A stretch of 61,273 nt of DNA from a virus, in the IMG/VR virus record IMGVR_UViG_3300032288_001098, positions 1 to 61,273 of that record; one strand, given 5' to 3'. The first letter of the stretch is position 1, and each line of letters opens with the position of its first letter. Shown one piece after another: positions 26,761 to 34,514 of the stretch. Below the pieces are notes generated by a model. That model did not search any database and was not told the origin of the DNA. It saw only the letters and a list, made by a program, of their open reading frames with translations. The translations under genes and the position numbers were made by a program.

Positions 26761-27219
26761 TCAGGTTGTAGCCAGACGCAGCAAAGCGTTCGTCGTGTTG
26801 TTAGTCGGCATCGTCAGGGTAAACGTACCCGCCGTCACCGTCTGCGAACCAAACGTGTGGACGCTAACCGCCTTGTTCGACTTGGTGGAGTTATAGATCA
26901 GCACCGCATCAAACGCAGTTGTCAGCGTGACGTTGGTGTAGGTAATCGAAGCAGATGGAGTCCAGTACGCAACGCCCGCTGTGGCCGTAGAGTTTGTTGA
27001 TGCTGGAGAAGTTCCGTTAGTAACTGCCACGCCGCCGGGGGTGTAGTTTGTACCAGTAACTTCCCCGGAGGTTGAGTAGGCCGTAGTCGAAGCGTTGTAA
27101 GTGGCAGAAGCCTCATACAAAGCGGCCTTGAATGTATCACCAGTGCCGGTTGTGAAATCGTGCGTTGCCGTCAGGAGTTCTCGCATGAACGACGTACACA
27201 TACTTTGGGTGTTTGCCAT
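26761..27219 (-). CDS. structural protein, paralogue of 27436-27882
   Basis: A 152-residue beta-rich protein with FKAALYEASATYNAST, EVTGTNYTPGG and LIYNSTKSNKAVSVHTFG. The same positions in the protein coded at 27436-27882 read FKVALYTADANLGYDT, EVVGTGYSAGG and LIYNSTQGNKSVAVLDFG, so the two arose by duplication. Both are likely minor virion or tail-decoration proteins. Confidence 0.65.
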   Translation of the reverse strand: MANTQSMCTSFMRELLTATHDFTTGTGDTFKAALYEASATYNASTTAYSTSGEVTGTNYTPGGVAVTNGTSPASTNSTATAGVAYWTPSASITYTNVTLTTAFDAVLIYNSTKSNKAVSVHTFGSQTVTAGTFTLTMPTNNTTNALLRLATT

Positions 27220-27230
27220 GTTTGGCTCCT

Positions 27231-27425
27231 TTAATTAAATGACGCAGCTTCTGCACCCATCGGGGGCATCTTCTTCAGTTGCACATGCACAGATCGGTGG
27301 ACAATCTCACCGCCCAACCAATACTCGACCCATGTCGTGTACTCGTTGTCATTATCGACGAAGCCATCCTTTTTCTCAAGCAAGGATTCGTCCATATCGC
27401 CTTTGGTCGTGGTGATCAGTGCCAT
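27231..27425 (-). CDS. small virion-region protein, 64 aa
   Basis: A small acidic protein (MALITTTKGDMDESLLEKKDG...) lying between the two paralogous structural genes. ATG 27425 gives the compact 64-residue form. No family is recognised. Confidence 0.55.
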   Translation of the reverse strand: MALITTTKGDMDESLLEKKDGFVDNDNEYTTWVEYWLGGEIVHRSVHVQLKKMPPMGAEAASFN

Positions 27426-27435
27426 GTTTGTGTCT

Positions 27436-27882
27436 TTATGAAATACGGACAATTGCGCTGTTGGGATCGGCTGTCGGGAATGTGATCTGGAACGTGTCGT
27501 TTGCAACCGTCTTGTCGGAACCAAAATCCAGCACCGCCACCGATTTATTTCCCTGCGTGGAGTTGTAAATCAACGCCGCCCGGGCTGTGAAAGAAGCTCC
27601 CGCCCACGATGTATTGGCAAACGAAATGTATGCCGTTGGCACGCCAGAGTTGTTGTTCGCTGCGGTCGGGCTGATACTGATTGTCAGTGTGTTACCGCCT
27701 GCGGAATACCCAGTGCCCACCACTTCGTTTGTTGCCGTGTAAACGGTTGTGTCATACCCAAGATTTGCGTCAGCCGTATACAGCGCAACCTTGAATGTGT
27801 TGGGCGAAGTCGGGCCAAAGTTGTGAACGCCTTGCAGCAGCTCAACCTTGAAAGAGGTGGTTGCAGTTTGAAGAATCGACAT
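27436..27882 (-). CDS. structural protein, paralogue of 26761-27219
   Basis: A 148-residue protein sharing the FKxALYxA...EVxGTxYxxGG...LIYNSTxxNKxV pattern with its neighbour paralogue. It follows the tail adaptor gene by one base, so it is translated with the tail completion proteins. Role as tail or head decoration is inferred. Confidence 0.65.
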   Translation of the reverse strand: MSILQTATTSFKVELLQGVHNFGPTSPNTFKVALYTADANLGYDTTVYTATNEVVGTGYSAGGNTLTISISPTAANNNSGVPTAYISFANTSWAGASFTARAALIYNSTQGNKSVAVLDFGSDKTVANDTFQITFPTADPNSAIVRIS

Positions 27883-27883
27883 A

Positions 27884-28573
27884 TCAAGTCACTGGCTGGC
27901 GGTACTGTCCAGACCTGTACGCATCCTGACGCTCCATACCATCTCCCAGACGTTTTGCCAAAGCCAAGGCTTCCATGTACTTTGTGTTGTACAACTGAAG
28001 CATGTCGGCCTCACCCTTCATGTAGGTGTAGGCTTCCATCAATGAGCCATATAGCAGCACGCTGTCAAAGTTGTCGCCAAGCCATGTTGTGTTGGCGGTG
28101 ACAATTGATTCTGGGTAATAGTAGTAATGAAGTTCCAACTTGTAGTTGGCGTCTGGTGTTGGCCCAATAATAAAAGTCAATTCCGGCGTGATGGTTGTTG
28201 CGCCGGATATGGTCGGGCCAAACAGTGCGTAATATCGAGGCGTTCCGGTGTCGTTTGGTGTTGGATAGGCTTGCCGGATGAAGTTTACATCCTTGTTGAG
28301 CAGATACTCATACGTGCCTGTGTTGATGTCGCCGCCAACAACGTCCGTAACAACAGCAAGTGAATACACCGCAAGAAAATCATTTGGCGCGGCCACATAC
28401 TTATTGTTTGCGGATGTATTGCCCACCATATTCTTGCGCAGCGAGGGGAACTGCACCGAGTTGTAGATGCGCTGCTCCGCTTGCTGAACAAACGTAGGAA
28501 TCTGCGCCACGAAGTCCGCACTCGGGTTCTCCGTGTACGCCTGTATGGCCGCGCTCAACTGGCTGTAGTTCAT
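27884..28573 (-). CDS. tail adaptor protein (head-tail connector)
   Basis: A 229-residue protein beginning MNYSQLSAAIQAYTENPSADF and IPTFVQQAEQRIYNSVQFPSLR, the signature N-terminus of podovirus adaptor proteins (gp11-like in T7-type organisation). WLGDNFDSVLLYGSLMEAYTYMKG near residue 165 is also conserved in that family. It would join portal to tail. An ATTTAAAC site immediately precedes the start. Confidence 0.75.
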   Translation of the reverse strand: MNYSQLSAAIQAYTENPSADFVAQIPTFVQQAEQRIYNSVQFPSLRKNMVGNTSANNKYVAAPNDFLAVYSLAVVTDVVGGDINTGTYEYLLNKDVNFIRQAYPTPNDTGTPRYYALFGPTISGATTITPELTFIIGPTPDANYKLELHYYYYPESIVTANTTWLGDNFDSVLLYGSLMEAYTYMKGEADMLQLYNTKYMEALALAKRLGDGMERQDAYRSGQYRQPVT

Positions 28574-28580
28574 TTAAACC

Positions 28581-28781
28581 TCAAGCCATCGGGCCCCGGG
28601 CCATCAAGCCCTTGGTGGCTGCGCCAGTGCCGCGAATCTTGATGCCGCTGGTTTTGACCGGCGGGTAATCTTGGCTTCGCACATTGGCAACAGACACATT
28701 GGCCTTGCGCATGGTCTCTTTGGCAGGCTCTTCACCCACCACCACGTTCGGGACAACCTTGGGAACTTTGTAGGTAGCCAT
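28581..28781 (-). CDS. small basic virion-region protein, 66 aa
   Basis: A small protein ending SGIKIRGTGAATKGLMARGPMA, a Gly/Arg-rich tail that I recognise from small genes in the same place in other podoviruses. The body (MATYKVPKVVPNVVVGEEPAKE) is short and polar. Function unknown. Confidence 0.6.
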   Translation of the reverse strand: MATYKVPKVVPNVVVGEEPAKETMRKANVSVANVRSQDYPPVKTSGIKIRGTGAATKGLMARGPMA

Positions 28782-28782
28782 A

Positions 28783-28947
28783 TCAGCCTCCCTTGCGACC
28801 GGGGTTACGCTGGTTCACCACCTTGGCCATGTTGCGACCGTACTTGAGCATGTCGGCATTGGTTTTGCCGCCAGCACGCAGTTTGGTCGGCTTCTGGCCG
28901 GGGTGCATGTTTTTCTCGTGCTTGCGCACAGCAGTTTTTGCGTCCAT
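28783..28947 (-). CDS. small basic protein with RAGG motif, 54 aa
   Basis: A 54-residue lysine- and arginine-rich frame (MDAKTAVRKHEKNMHPGQKPTKLRAGG... ending RNPGRKGG), fitting exactly between its neighbours with one-base gaps. The RAGGK segment matches the xxGGK style of many other late proteins here. A DNA- or capsid-binding role is inferred from charge only. Confidence 0.65.
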   Translation of the reverse strand: MDAKTAVRKHEKNMHPGQKPTKLRAGGKTNADMLKYGRNMAKVVNQRNPGRKGG

Positions 28948-28948
28948 G

Positions 28949-29341
28949 TCAGACTCCTATCTGTACCGTTACTGTACCAACAACTGCCTGCATTACCAAG
29001 TAATTTGGCGTCAAGGCAGCATCAAAAAATCTGGAGCCCCCAACGGGATTCCAGCCCCACTGAATGTCCCGGGAGCCGCCCGAGGGGTTCCCATTTGCGT
29101 TCACCCCGGAGGTCACGTAGGTGGTGTCCTTGCGAGGATTGCGCACGGCCTGCGGATCGTCCACCGGGTACATGCCAAGTTGAAGCTGCGGGTGGTCTGG
29201 GTCCCAGCACTCCGGGCAGACCATGAGGTCGTAGAGCTTCGTCTTGATGACTTCCCGCTTGAGCAGCTTGAGCTTGAACTGCTGACCGCACCGGTCGCAC
29301 TCCGCAATACTGTTCTTGCCAGAAGCAAACCTGTTTCCCAT
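28949..29341 (-). CDS. zinc-ribbon virion-region protein, 130 aa
   Basis: N-terminal CDRCG and, 25 residues later, CPEC form a four-Cys zinc ribbon (residues about 15-45). The C-terminal half is beta-rich (TLAPNYLVMQAVVG-like). Its stop overlaps nothing, and its start overlaps the stop of the adaptor-like gene upstream by one base. Probably a minor virion or connector-associated protein. Confidence 0.65.
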   Translation of the reverse strand: MGNRFASGKNSIAECDRCGQQFKLKLLKREVIKTKLYDLMVCPECWDPDHPQLQLGMYPVDDPQAVRNPRKDTTYVTSGVNANGNPSGGSRDIQWGWNPVGGSRFFDAALTPNYLVMQAVVGTVTVQIGV

Positions 29342-30282
29342 CAGTAGGCCCCGCTACCCAAGAACTGCTGCCGGGGCACAAACCTGACCGCCGCCTTCTC
29401 ACGATCTTCCTCGGAAGCAAGCTGCCAAGCCTCGTCATACTGCTGTTTAAGCACCGGCAGGCGCTCGGCTCCGTTGGGCAGCTTCAGGGCAAGGTAGTAC
29501 GCCAGCCCCGCCGCAAGGCAGGGGATGAACCGAAACGGCACATCCATTACGTTTACACCACCACCGGCATCTTGCGTCCTGCGCAGCCTCCAGTAAACAA
29601 ACTGGTAGGTGGTGGAATCATCAGGGGTTGGCCACACGGTAATTGCAGGAACTTGCGCCCAGTACACAGCCGTGGAGTCGGCATGGGACGCCGCAGTTGT
29701 GTTTTGCTGCCCCCGTGCGCAGTTATATAGGGAATTCCCTGATATATACCCGTAGTTGATGATCTCGTTGTCAATCTTTACAAACCCGGATGCTGGCAAT
29801 CCAATTGTGGAATTCAGGGGAATGGTGGTTACCGAGGAGTTGATGCCTCCAACCTGATTGATGGTCAAACCTGTCGGGCTGTTTTGGGCGTTAAACCTCT
29901 GAATCCAGACCTGAATCGGACGACCCGAGATCAGCTTATTTGGGATCGTGGCGTAGGTGCTGACGCTGATCCGGGTGATGGTCAGGTCTGCCTGCGTGGT
30001 TGGGGTGTTCCCGCCCGTGCGGATGACATGCTCCAGCAGGTCAATTGTGTCGTTGGGCAGGGCGTAGGTATTCTGACCGGCAACAAGAGGGATCGTGCCG
30101 GTCTCGATGCTCCACATGTTGATGCCACGGTTGGCCCAGTCAGCAAACATGATGTTTAAACTGCGACGAGCTGTACGCAGGTCATAACCGGTGCGCAGCT
30201 CACTCCCGGCGCGTTCAAACGCCTCCTCGACCAGCTCATTGAGGTCAAGGTTGAATGCACTTACGCCGGATGTGTTTGCCAT
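29341..30282 (-). CDS. head-tail adaptor/tail completion protein (P22 gp4-like in position)
   Basis: A 313-residue protein with ELVEEAFERAGSELRTGYDLRTARRSLNIMFADWANRGINMW, a widely conserved podovirus adaptor signature, then VAGQNTYALPNDTIDLLEHV. C-terminal half contains FVYWRLRRTQDAG and LAAGLAYYLALKLPNG. It should bind under the portal ring. The palindrome GTTTAAAC at 30154 is read as Leu-Asn inside the signature. Confidence 0.8.
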   Translation of the reverse strand: MANTSGVSAFNLDLNELVEEAFERAGSELRTGYDLRTARRSLNIMFADWANRGINMWSIETGTIPLVAGQNTYALPNDTIDLLEHVIRTGGNTPTTQADLTITRISVSTYATIPNKLISGRPIQVWIQRFNAQNSPTGLTINQVGGINSSVTTIPLNSTIGLPASGFVKIDNEIINYGYISGNSLYNCARGQQNTTAASHADSTAVYWAQVPAITVWPTPDDSTTYQFVYWRLRRTQDAGGGVNVMDVPFRFIPCLAAGLAYYLALKLPNGAERLPVLKQQYDEAWQLASEEDREKAAVRFVPRQQFLGSGAY

Positions 30283-31202
30283 CAGAAGCCCCCTAAGCCG
30301 CCACCCATGTTGCCATAGCCGCCGCCCATATTTCCACCGCCAAAGCCGCCGCCAAAGCCGCCGCCCATAAACGGATTCATTTGGCGACCAAAACCGCCGC
30401 CCATAAACGGATTGAAGCCGCCACCACCCATAAACGGATTGAAGCCGCCACCGCCCATGAACGGATTGAAACCACCACCATAACCGCCGCCCATGAATGG
30501 GTTAAATCCTCCACCGCCCATAAAAGGATTCTGTAGCGGGCCTAATCCTCCGCCCATAAATGGGTTGTAGCCCAAAGAAGGGTTTCTGGACGGTCTTTGC
30601 TGCATACCCTGATTGCCGCCCACAGAAATGTCTGAACGAGGCTGCGGTCTTCCAAAGTCATACTGAGGCGCAAGCGTGGGCATCACGGCGGGCTTGACAG
30701 GAGACGGATACATTCCACTGTCGTCTGCAATCGGCGGAACATAATTTGGATCCCCCGGTCCGTCTGCAATCGGCGGAACATAATTTGGATCCCCCGGTGG
30801 GCGCATGACGCCGCCCGTCATGCCGCCACTCACAGCGAACGGCTCAGAAGAATCTTGCCCATACCCCGGCGGGAGCTTATTGGTAGGGCGCATACCGCCA
30901 CCCAATGCAGCCAATGCATTCAATGCACCCAATGCATCCAATGCACCCGGCACACGTTGGCCATACCGAGGATCATCAGGCGACAAAGGTCGTATGTCGC
31001 GGGACTCCGCACCGGTTGCAGGGTTGTAGTTTGAGCCGCCGAAGATTTGGCCAAAAAGGTTTGTGTATGGGTCTCGCCCGGGTTGACGGCTGGTCAGGTT
31101 AGTCTGATCAGGCGACAAACGGCGTATATCACGAGACTCCGCACCGGTTGATGGGTTGTAAACAGAACCGCCGTAAACTGGGCCAAAAGGATATGGAAAC
31201 AT
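30282..31202 (-). CDS. repeat-rich low-complexity virion protein (NPFMGGG repeats)
   Basis: A 306-residue protein. Residues 1-70 hold two diverged copies of YNPxTGAESRDIRxLSPD. The centre has Ala/Leu/Asn/Gly units (LDALGALNALAALGG) and a duplicated GDPNYVPPIAD unit; the C-terminal 100 residues are seven or more units of NPFMGGG spaced by Gly/Phe. At DNA level these are short tandem duplications. Function is unknown; a flexible Gly/Phe/Met-rich protein in the head-tail cluster. Confidence 0.6.
   Translation of the reverse strand: MFPYPFGPVYGGSVYNPSTGAESRDIRRLSPDQTNLTSRQPGRDPYTNLFGQIFGGSNYNPATGAESRDIRPLSPDDPRYGQRVPGALDALGALNALAALGGGMRPTNKLPPGYGQDSSEPFAVSGGMTGGVMRPPGDPNYVPPIADGPGDPNYVPPIADDSGMYPSPVKPAVMPTLAPQYDFGRPQPRSDISVGGNQGMQQRPSRNPSLGYNPFMGGGLGPLQNPFMGGGGFNPFMGGGYGGGFNPFMGGGGFNPFMGGGGFNPFMGGGFGRQMNPFMGGGFGGGFGGGNMGGGYGNMGGGLGGF
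30723..31163. repeat. short tandem and direct repeats in the glycine-rich virion gene
   Basis: A 38-base unit (TCTGCAATCGGCGGAACATA...) is repeated twice from 30724 to 30798. Six AATGCA-type 9-mers lie at 30903-30950. A diverged 57-base repeat (TCAGGCGACAAA...) is at 30968 and 31107. These make the repeated protein segments. Confidence 0.7.
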
Positions 31203-31435
31203 TATCTAAACCTCGCTGTTTTTGCTGCCACTTTGAGCGGCTGTTTCACGAACTGCTTCCCCGCAGCTTTGCCAGCACGTTTCGCACGTGTTGTCGCAGC
31301 GTACTCAGCAGGGCTGAGACTTTTGATCGCAGCACTTGGAAGGTATCTTTCACCCGTGTCAGAAGAGCGTTTGCCACTTTTCGTCCTCCATTTTTGGGCC
31401 GTCCAAGCCTTCAAAGACTGCTGGGGAGCCTTCAT
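31202..31435 (-). CDS. DUF5872-type small basic protein
   Basis: A 77-residue protein with SLKAWTAQKWRTKSGKRSS, GERYLPSAAIKSLSPAEYAATTRAKRAG and KQFVKQPLKVAAKTARFR. This is the DUF5872 pattern, common in marine and freshwater phages. Strongly basic, so a DNA-binding or packaging-linked role is possible. Confidence 0.75.
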   Translation of the reverse strand: MKAPQQSLKAWTAQKWRTKSGKRSSDTGERYLPSAAIKSLSPAEYAATTRAKRAGKAAGKQFVKQPLKVAAKTARFR

Positions 31436-31716
31436 GACTTATACCCGCCGCCTTTTGCCTTGTACTGCTTGGCCAGAAGCTGGGCCTTCCTTGCGGACCA
31501 TTGCCCTGCCGCTGTACCCTGCACCGCCCGAGACTTGATGGACTCAAACAGCGACTTGCGCATACCCGGTTTGGTGTAATTGCCAGCCTCGTTGACCTTG
31601 GAGACTTTGCCGCCTTCAGCGTACTGCGTGAAGTCGGTGTCATCCCGGCGAGCCTTACGCTTGCCTTTAGGCATCTTGGAGGGGGAGATGGCCCCCATCC
31701 CACGGCTGGGCATCAT
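31432..31716 (-). CDS. small basic protein with AEGGKV motif, 94 aa
   Basis: A conserved phage small protein: KGKRKARRDDTDFTQYAEGGKV, then NYTKPGMRKSLFESIKS and KAQLLAKQYKAKGGGY. The start ATG follows GTTTAAAC directly. It overlaps the next gene by ATGA. The function is not known; the YAEGGKV segment recurs in other late proteins here. Confidence 0.65.
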   Translation of the reverse strand: MMPSRGMGAISPSKMPKGKRKARRDDTDFTQYAEGGKVSKVNEAGNYTKPGMRKSLFESIKSRAVQGTAAGQWSARKAQLLAKQYKAKGGGYKS

Positions 31717-31718
31717 GT

Positions 31719-31934
31719 TTAAACCATTCGGCCTTTGGTCTTGCCACGCTGGCAGCAGCCATCTGCGGCCTTTACATAGCCGCCTTTGGCATAACCCTTC
31801 TGACCCCGCACAGCATCACGAGGATCAGCCGGGGGCTCAGTCTTGGTCAGGGAGCGGTTGTATGCCTTCTCAGCCGCATCGCGCATTTTGCGGTCAGCTT
31901 GCTCTTGACGGGCTTCTTTCTCTGCTGGACTCAT
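31719..31934 (-). CDS. small protein with YAKGGYVKAADG motif, 71 aa
   Basis: N-terminal helix (SPAEKEARQEQADRKMRDAAEKAY) followed by GYAKGGYVKAADGCCQRGKTKG. The last part matches KAADGIAKKGKTR in the protein coded at 32744-33199. Its stop codon TAA is inside the GTTTAAAC palindrome at 31717. Function unknown, typical of podovirus late clusters. Confidence 0.65.
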   Translation of the reverse strand: MSPAEKEARQEQADRKMRDAAEKAYNRSLTKTEPPADPRDAVRGQKGYAKGGYVKAADGCCQRGKTKGRMV

Positions 31935-31942
31935 GATTCACC

Positions 31943-32734
31943 TCAATAGTATTTGGCTTGGCGGGCACCACGGGCCTTGCCCCAACCTTTTGCTGCGGGT
32001 TTGGACGACGCTTTGCCACCCCGTTTAAACTCAACGCCGGACTCATCTTCCTTGTATCGGGTGGACTTGGTGGGGTTACGATCAACTGCGCTGCGGGTGG
32101 ATGAGAAGCTGGTGGGCTGCTGTGAAGAACGAAGTTCTTCTGCCAGCTTTGCGGAACGCTCAGACTTGGCCAACGCCGCTTTCCTTGCTGCTGCGGCTCC
32201 ACGCATTTCCATGCCAATAGCGCCAATACCAGCCAACTTGCCGGGGCCAAACGCAGCCATAGTGTTGGCCACGTTCCTATCCAACTCACTCTCAGAAACA
32301 CGCTCTCCACCCGTAACCGTTGGAGTGCCTCCAGCCGGAATTTGAGAAATCAGCGCATCTCTGGTGGTAGGCGCAGCATATCTGCGGGTAAGCCTTGCTG
32401 TTTCATCACCAGTGTCAGGCACAGAATACTTCTTCGCCAATGACACCTGCTCCGGCTTTTGCCGAGGGGTAGATGTTTTTACAGGAGAAGGCGCAGGCCC
32501 ATCCGGGCGGATGGCAGGGCCTGACATAGCGGCGATCTCACCCGGAGACAGCTTCTCCCCCTCCTCCTCGGCACGCCTACGCATATCGGAGGTGATGGTT
32601 GGCTCTGAAGACGGAGTTTCAGCGGCAGCGGGTTTCTTTCGCGCCTCTTCTTCCTTCTTCTTGCTGTTGTACAACCCATAGCCAAGCGCCGCCAGAGCGG
32701 CGAGGCCAGCAATATCACTGCGTCTGCGTGCCAT
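31943..32734 (-). CDS. virion-region protein with N-terminal membrane-like segment, 263 aa
   Basis: Starts with a basic/hydrophobic stretch (ARRRSDIAGLAALAALGYGLYN) followed by Lys/Glu-rich and Pro-rich low-complexity sequence, a central Ala/Gly segment (MAAFGPGKLAGIGAIGME) and a basic C-terminus with FKRGGKASSKPAAKG. Similar proteins accompany podovirus head genes, but I cannot assign a role. Confidence 0.55.
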   Translation of the reverse strand: MARRRSDIAGLAALAALGYGLYNSKKKEEEARKKPAAAETPSSEPTITSDMRRRAEEEGEKLSPGEIAAMSGPAIRPDGPAPSPVKTSTPRQKPEQVSLAKKYSVPDTGDETARLTRRYAAPTTRDALISQIPAGGTPTVTGGERVSESELDRNVANTMAAFGPGKLAGIGAIGMEMRGAAAARKAALAKSERSAKLAEELRSSQQPTSFSSTRSAVDRNPTKSTRYKEDESGVEFKRGGKASSKPAAKGWGKARGARQAKYY

Positions 32735-32743
32735 GACTGCTCC

Positions 32744-33199
32744 TTAGCAGGCTTTACCGCCGTAGGCCATCTTGACCATAGTGGCGCGGGTCTTGCCCTT
32801 CTTGGCAATACCATCCGCAGCCTTGTGGCCAGCAGCCAAACCGCCGCCTGCATAGGCTTTGCCGCCATGCTTCATACCCTTCATCTCGGCCATCTCATGC
32901 TTGACCATCGACTTGGGAGCGCCCTTCTTCTTCATGAAGGACACTTCTTTCTTCATCATTGCTTTGGACTCTTTCACTTCGCCACCTCTTGCCATAATGC
33001 CCGACTTACCATGATCGGTTTTGGGGCGGTTGATTTTCTGAAGATCGGCCCGGGTTCCGGTGCCCTTGAACTTCAGTCCTTCGTCCGCTTTTGCGAACTC
33101 TTTGCCAACAGATTGTGGCACTCCAGCCTTCTTGGCGAAAGCCGGGTTATGTGCAACAGCCTGCATGAAGTTGTGCTGTTTTTCACTCTTGCTGGGCAT
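32744..33199 (-). CDS. DUF3008-like basic protein, 151 aa
   Basis: N-terminus PSKSEKQHNFMQAVAHNPAF and KKAGVPQSVGKEFAKAD is the DUF3008 pattern, seen in bacteria and phages. The middle is very Lys/Met-rich (SKAMMKKEVSFMKKKG), and the C-terminus has GGKAYAGGG, KAADGIAKKGKTR and MAYGGKAC. ATG 33199 was chosen because the DUF3008 motif begins there. Confidence 0.7.
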   Translation of the reverse strand: MPSKSEKQHNFMQAVAHNPAFAKKAGVPQSVGKEFAKADEGLKFKGTGTRADLQKINRPKTDHGKSGIMARGGEVKESKAMMKKEVSFMKKKGAPKSMVKHEMAEMKGMKHGGKAYAGGGLAAGHKAADGIAKKGKTRATMVKMAYGGKAC

Positions 33200-33386
33200 C
33201 TGGTTTCTTCCTGCGGATGAGTTCCGCAAATGGTTTGCCAGTGACCATCTCAGCAATCCGCATGAGCGTCCACACGGCACCAATCAGGCCGAATACAGGT
33301 GTAAGAAGTTCCAAGAATGCTCCTATTGCCGCTATGGCAGAGGCAACATCCAGCACGTTCTTAACGGTGTCGTGGTTCTGTCCCAT
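33183..33386 (-). CDS. small membrane protein, 67 aa
   Basis: A single hydrophobic region (IAAIGAFLELLTPVFGLIGAVWTLM, residues about 18-42) lies between polar ends. The stop lies 17 bases inside the next gene. It may be a membrane-associated virion or holin-like protein, but it is far from the lysis genes. Confidence 0.55.
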   Translation of the reverse strand: MGQNHDTVKNVLDVASAIAAIGAFLELLTPVFGLIGAVWTLMRIAEMVTGKPFAELIRRKKPDAQQE

Positions 33387-33387
33387 T

Positions 33388-33642
33388 TCAGCAGTTCCAA
33401 GCCCGCAGGCTCTTGTTAATTCTCGAATTCGGGTCTTTTGCGGTTTTGGCGCTCGTCAACTTCTTTTTCATCCCTTCCATACGGGCGCAAAAAGAGTCGC
33501 GGCGTGGACCGCCCTCGGGCTGCGGGGCCTTGAGCCCCGGCTTGCCCGGGTTCGCCTTGTTGTAGGAAGCCCGTCCTTTGGCGTTCAAACCGCCTTTGGG
33601 GTTCTTCCCTTCTTTTCGTTGCCATGCTGGAGTCTTAGCCAT
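33388..33642 (-). CDS. DUF6321-like small basic protein, 84 aa
   Basis: MAKTPAWQRKEGKNPKGGLN, ASYNKANPGKPGLKAPQPEG and PRRDSFCARMEGMKKKLTS form a conserved phage pattern known as DUF6321. Basic and probably nucleic-acid or capsid associated. Overlaps the gene upstream by 8 bases. Confidence 0.7.
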   Translation of the reverse strand: MAKTPAWQRKEGKNPKGGLNAKGRASYNKANPGKPGLKAPQPEGGPRRDSFCARMEGMKKKLTSAKTAKDPNSRINKSLRAWNC

Positions 33643-33913
33643 AAAACACCGTTATCTGCGCATTGGACAGCGCAACATAAACATCGGTTTGGAAAAGAAT
33701 GCCGTTGGCCGGGATCACCACACTGAAGGTTTCCCCGTTTGCGGTTGTGTTGATGGTCATGATAGTGGTGCCGCTGGCCCCGCCGTCTTTAAACACCACA
33801 CTTCCAGCACTGCCGCCCGGAGCAATCAATGCGCCGCGAACACGGGTTCTGCCCGCAACCGCAGTGCCTGACACCGCAAGCGATGAGGCAAGAATGTCTG
33901 TTTGCATCGTCAT
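33635..33913 (-). CDS. head-decoration-like beta protein, 92 aa
   Basis: A beta-rich protein (RTRVRGALIAPGGSAGSVVF and TTANGETFSVVIPANG). Such small sandwich proteins near the capsid gene are usually capsid or tail decorations. A CTTTAAAC variant lies inside (33787). No enzymatic motif. Confidence 0.55.
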   Translation of the reverse strand: MTMQTDILASSLAVSGTAVAGRTRVRGALIAPGGSAGSVVFKDGGASGTTIMTINTTANGETFSVVIPANGILFQTDVYVALSNAQITVFYG

Positions 33914-33925
33914 GATGCGCTCCTA

Positions 33926-34345
33926 TTAAGCGGTACGTGTAAACACGTATGCGGTCGGGCTGGAGAACATGATTGTGAAACGAGCAAGACCTGTGGCACC
34001 TGCGGCGACTGTCAAATCACCAAAAGAACCAGCAGAATCAACACCTGCGGTCGAGAGAACTGCGTTGGTGTTTGCAACAACGGCAACAGCACTTGCGCCA
34101 GCAGTGTTGTCAATGAACAGATCAAGGGTGGTGCCTTGGGTTGCGCCAAGGAATGAACCAAGCGCCGTCCCGGTGGGCAGCGTAATGTTGGTGCCAGCAA
34201 CCGAAGTTGAAGTGATGTAGCCAGAGGCAACCTGCGCTGCGGTAGCAGTGGCGGTGGCGTTGACAGCGTTGGCAGCGGTGACTTGGTGGCCATCGATAAA
34301 GCCGTTTTGAGATACGACTGGGCCATTGAAGGTGGTACGAGCCAT
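33926..34345 (-). CDS. putative capsid decoration protein, 139 aa
   Basis: An Ala/Thr/Val-rich beta protein (GPVVSQNGFIDGHQVTA ... FTIMFSSPTAYVFTRTA) directly downstream of the capsid gene and its terminator. The sequence style is typical of secreted or decoration domains. Its separate position after the terminator would give it a lower expression than the capsid protein. Confidence 0.55.
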   Translation of the reverse strand: MARTTFNGPVVSQNGFIDGHQVTAANAVNATATATAAQVASGYITSTSVAGTNITLPTGTALGSFLGATQGTTLDLFIDNTAGASAVAVVANTNAVLSTAGVDSAGSFGDLTVAAGATGLARFTIMFSSPTAYVFTRTA

Positions 34346-34475
34346 GATTCCTCACATGCGAGTTACGTTTGGGCGCTCTGTCTGCATGTCGTCAGCCGGG
34401 ACTGTCAGAAACGCCGGGGACCCCGGGATGACCCAATATATCTCATTTAAACGGGGCATGCAAGCGTTTAAATAA

Positions 34476-34497
34476 AAAGGGGGCCGAAGCCCCCTTT
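34476..34497 (-). terminator. intrinsic terminator after the major capsid gene
   Basis: On the minus strand AAAGGGGGC-TTCG-GCCCCCTTT is a perfect 9-bp stem with a UUCG loop, followed by further T residues and a GTTTAAAT site. It lies 18 bases past the capsid stop codon, so it likely sets a high capsid to downstream-gene ratio by partial termination. Confidence 0.85.
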
Positions 34498-34514
34498 CAG
34501 TCGGTAGACCCTTA

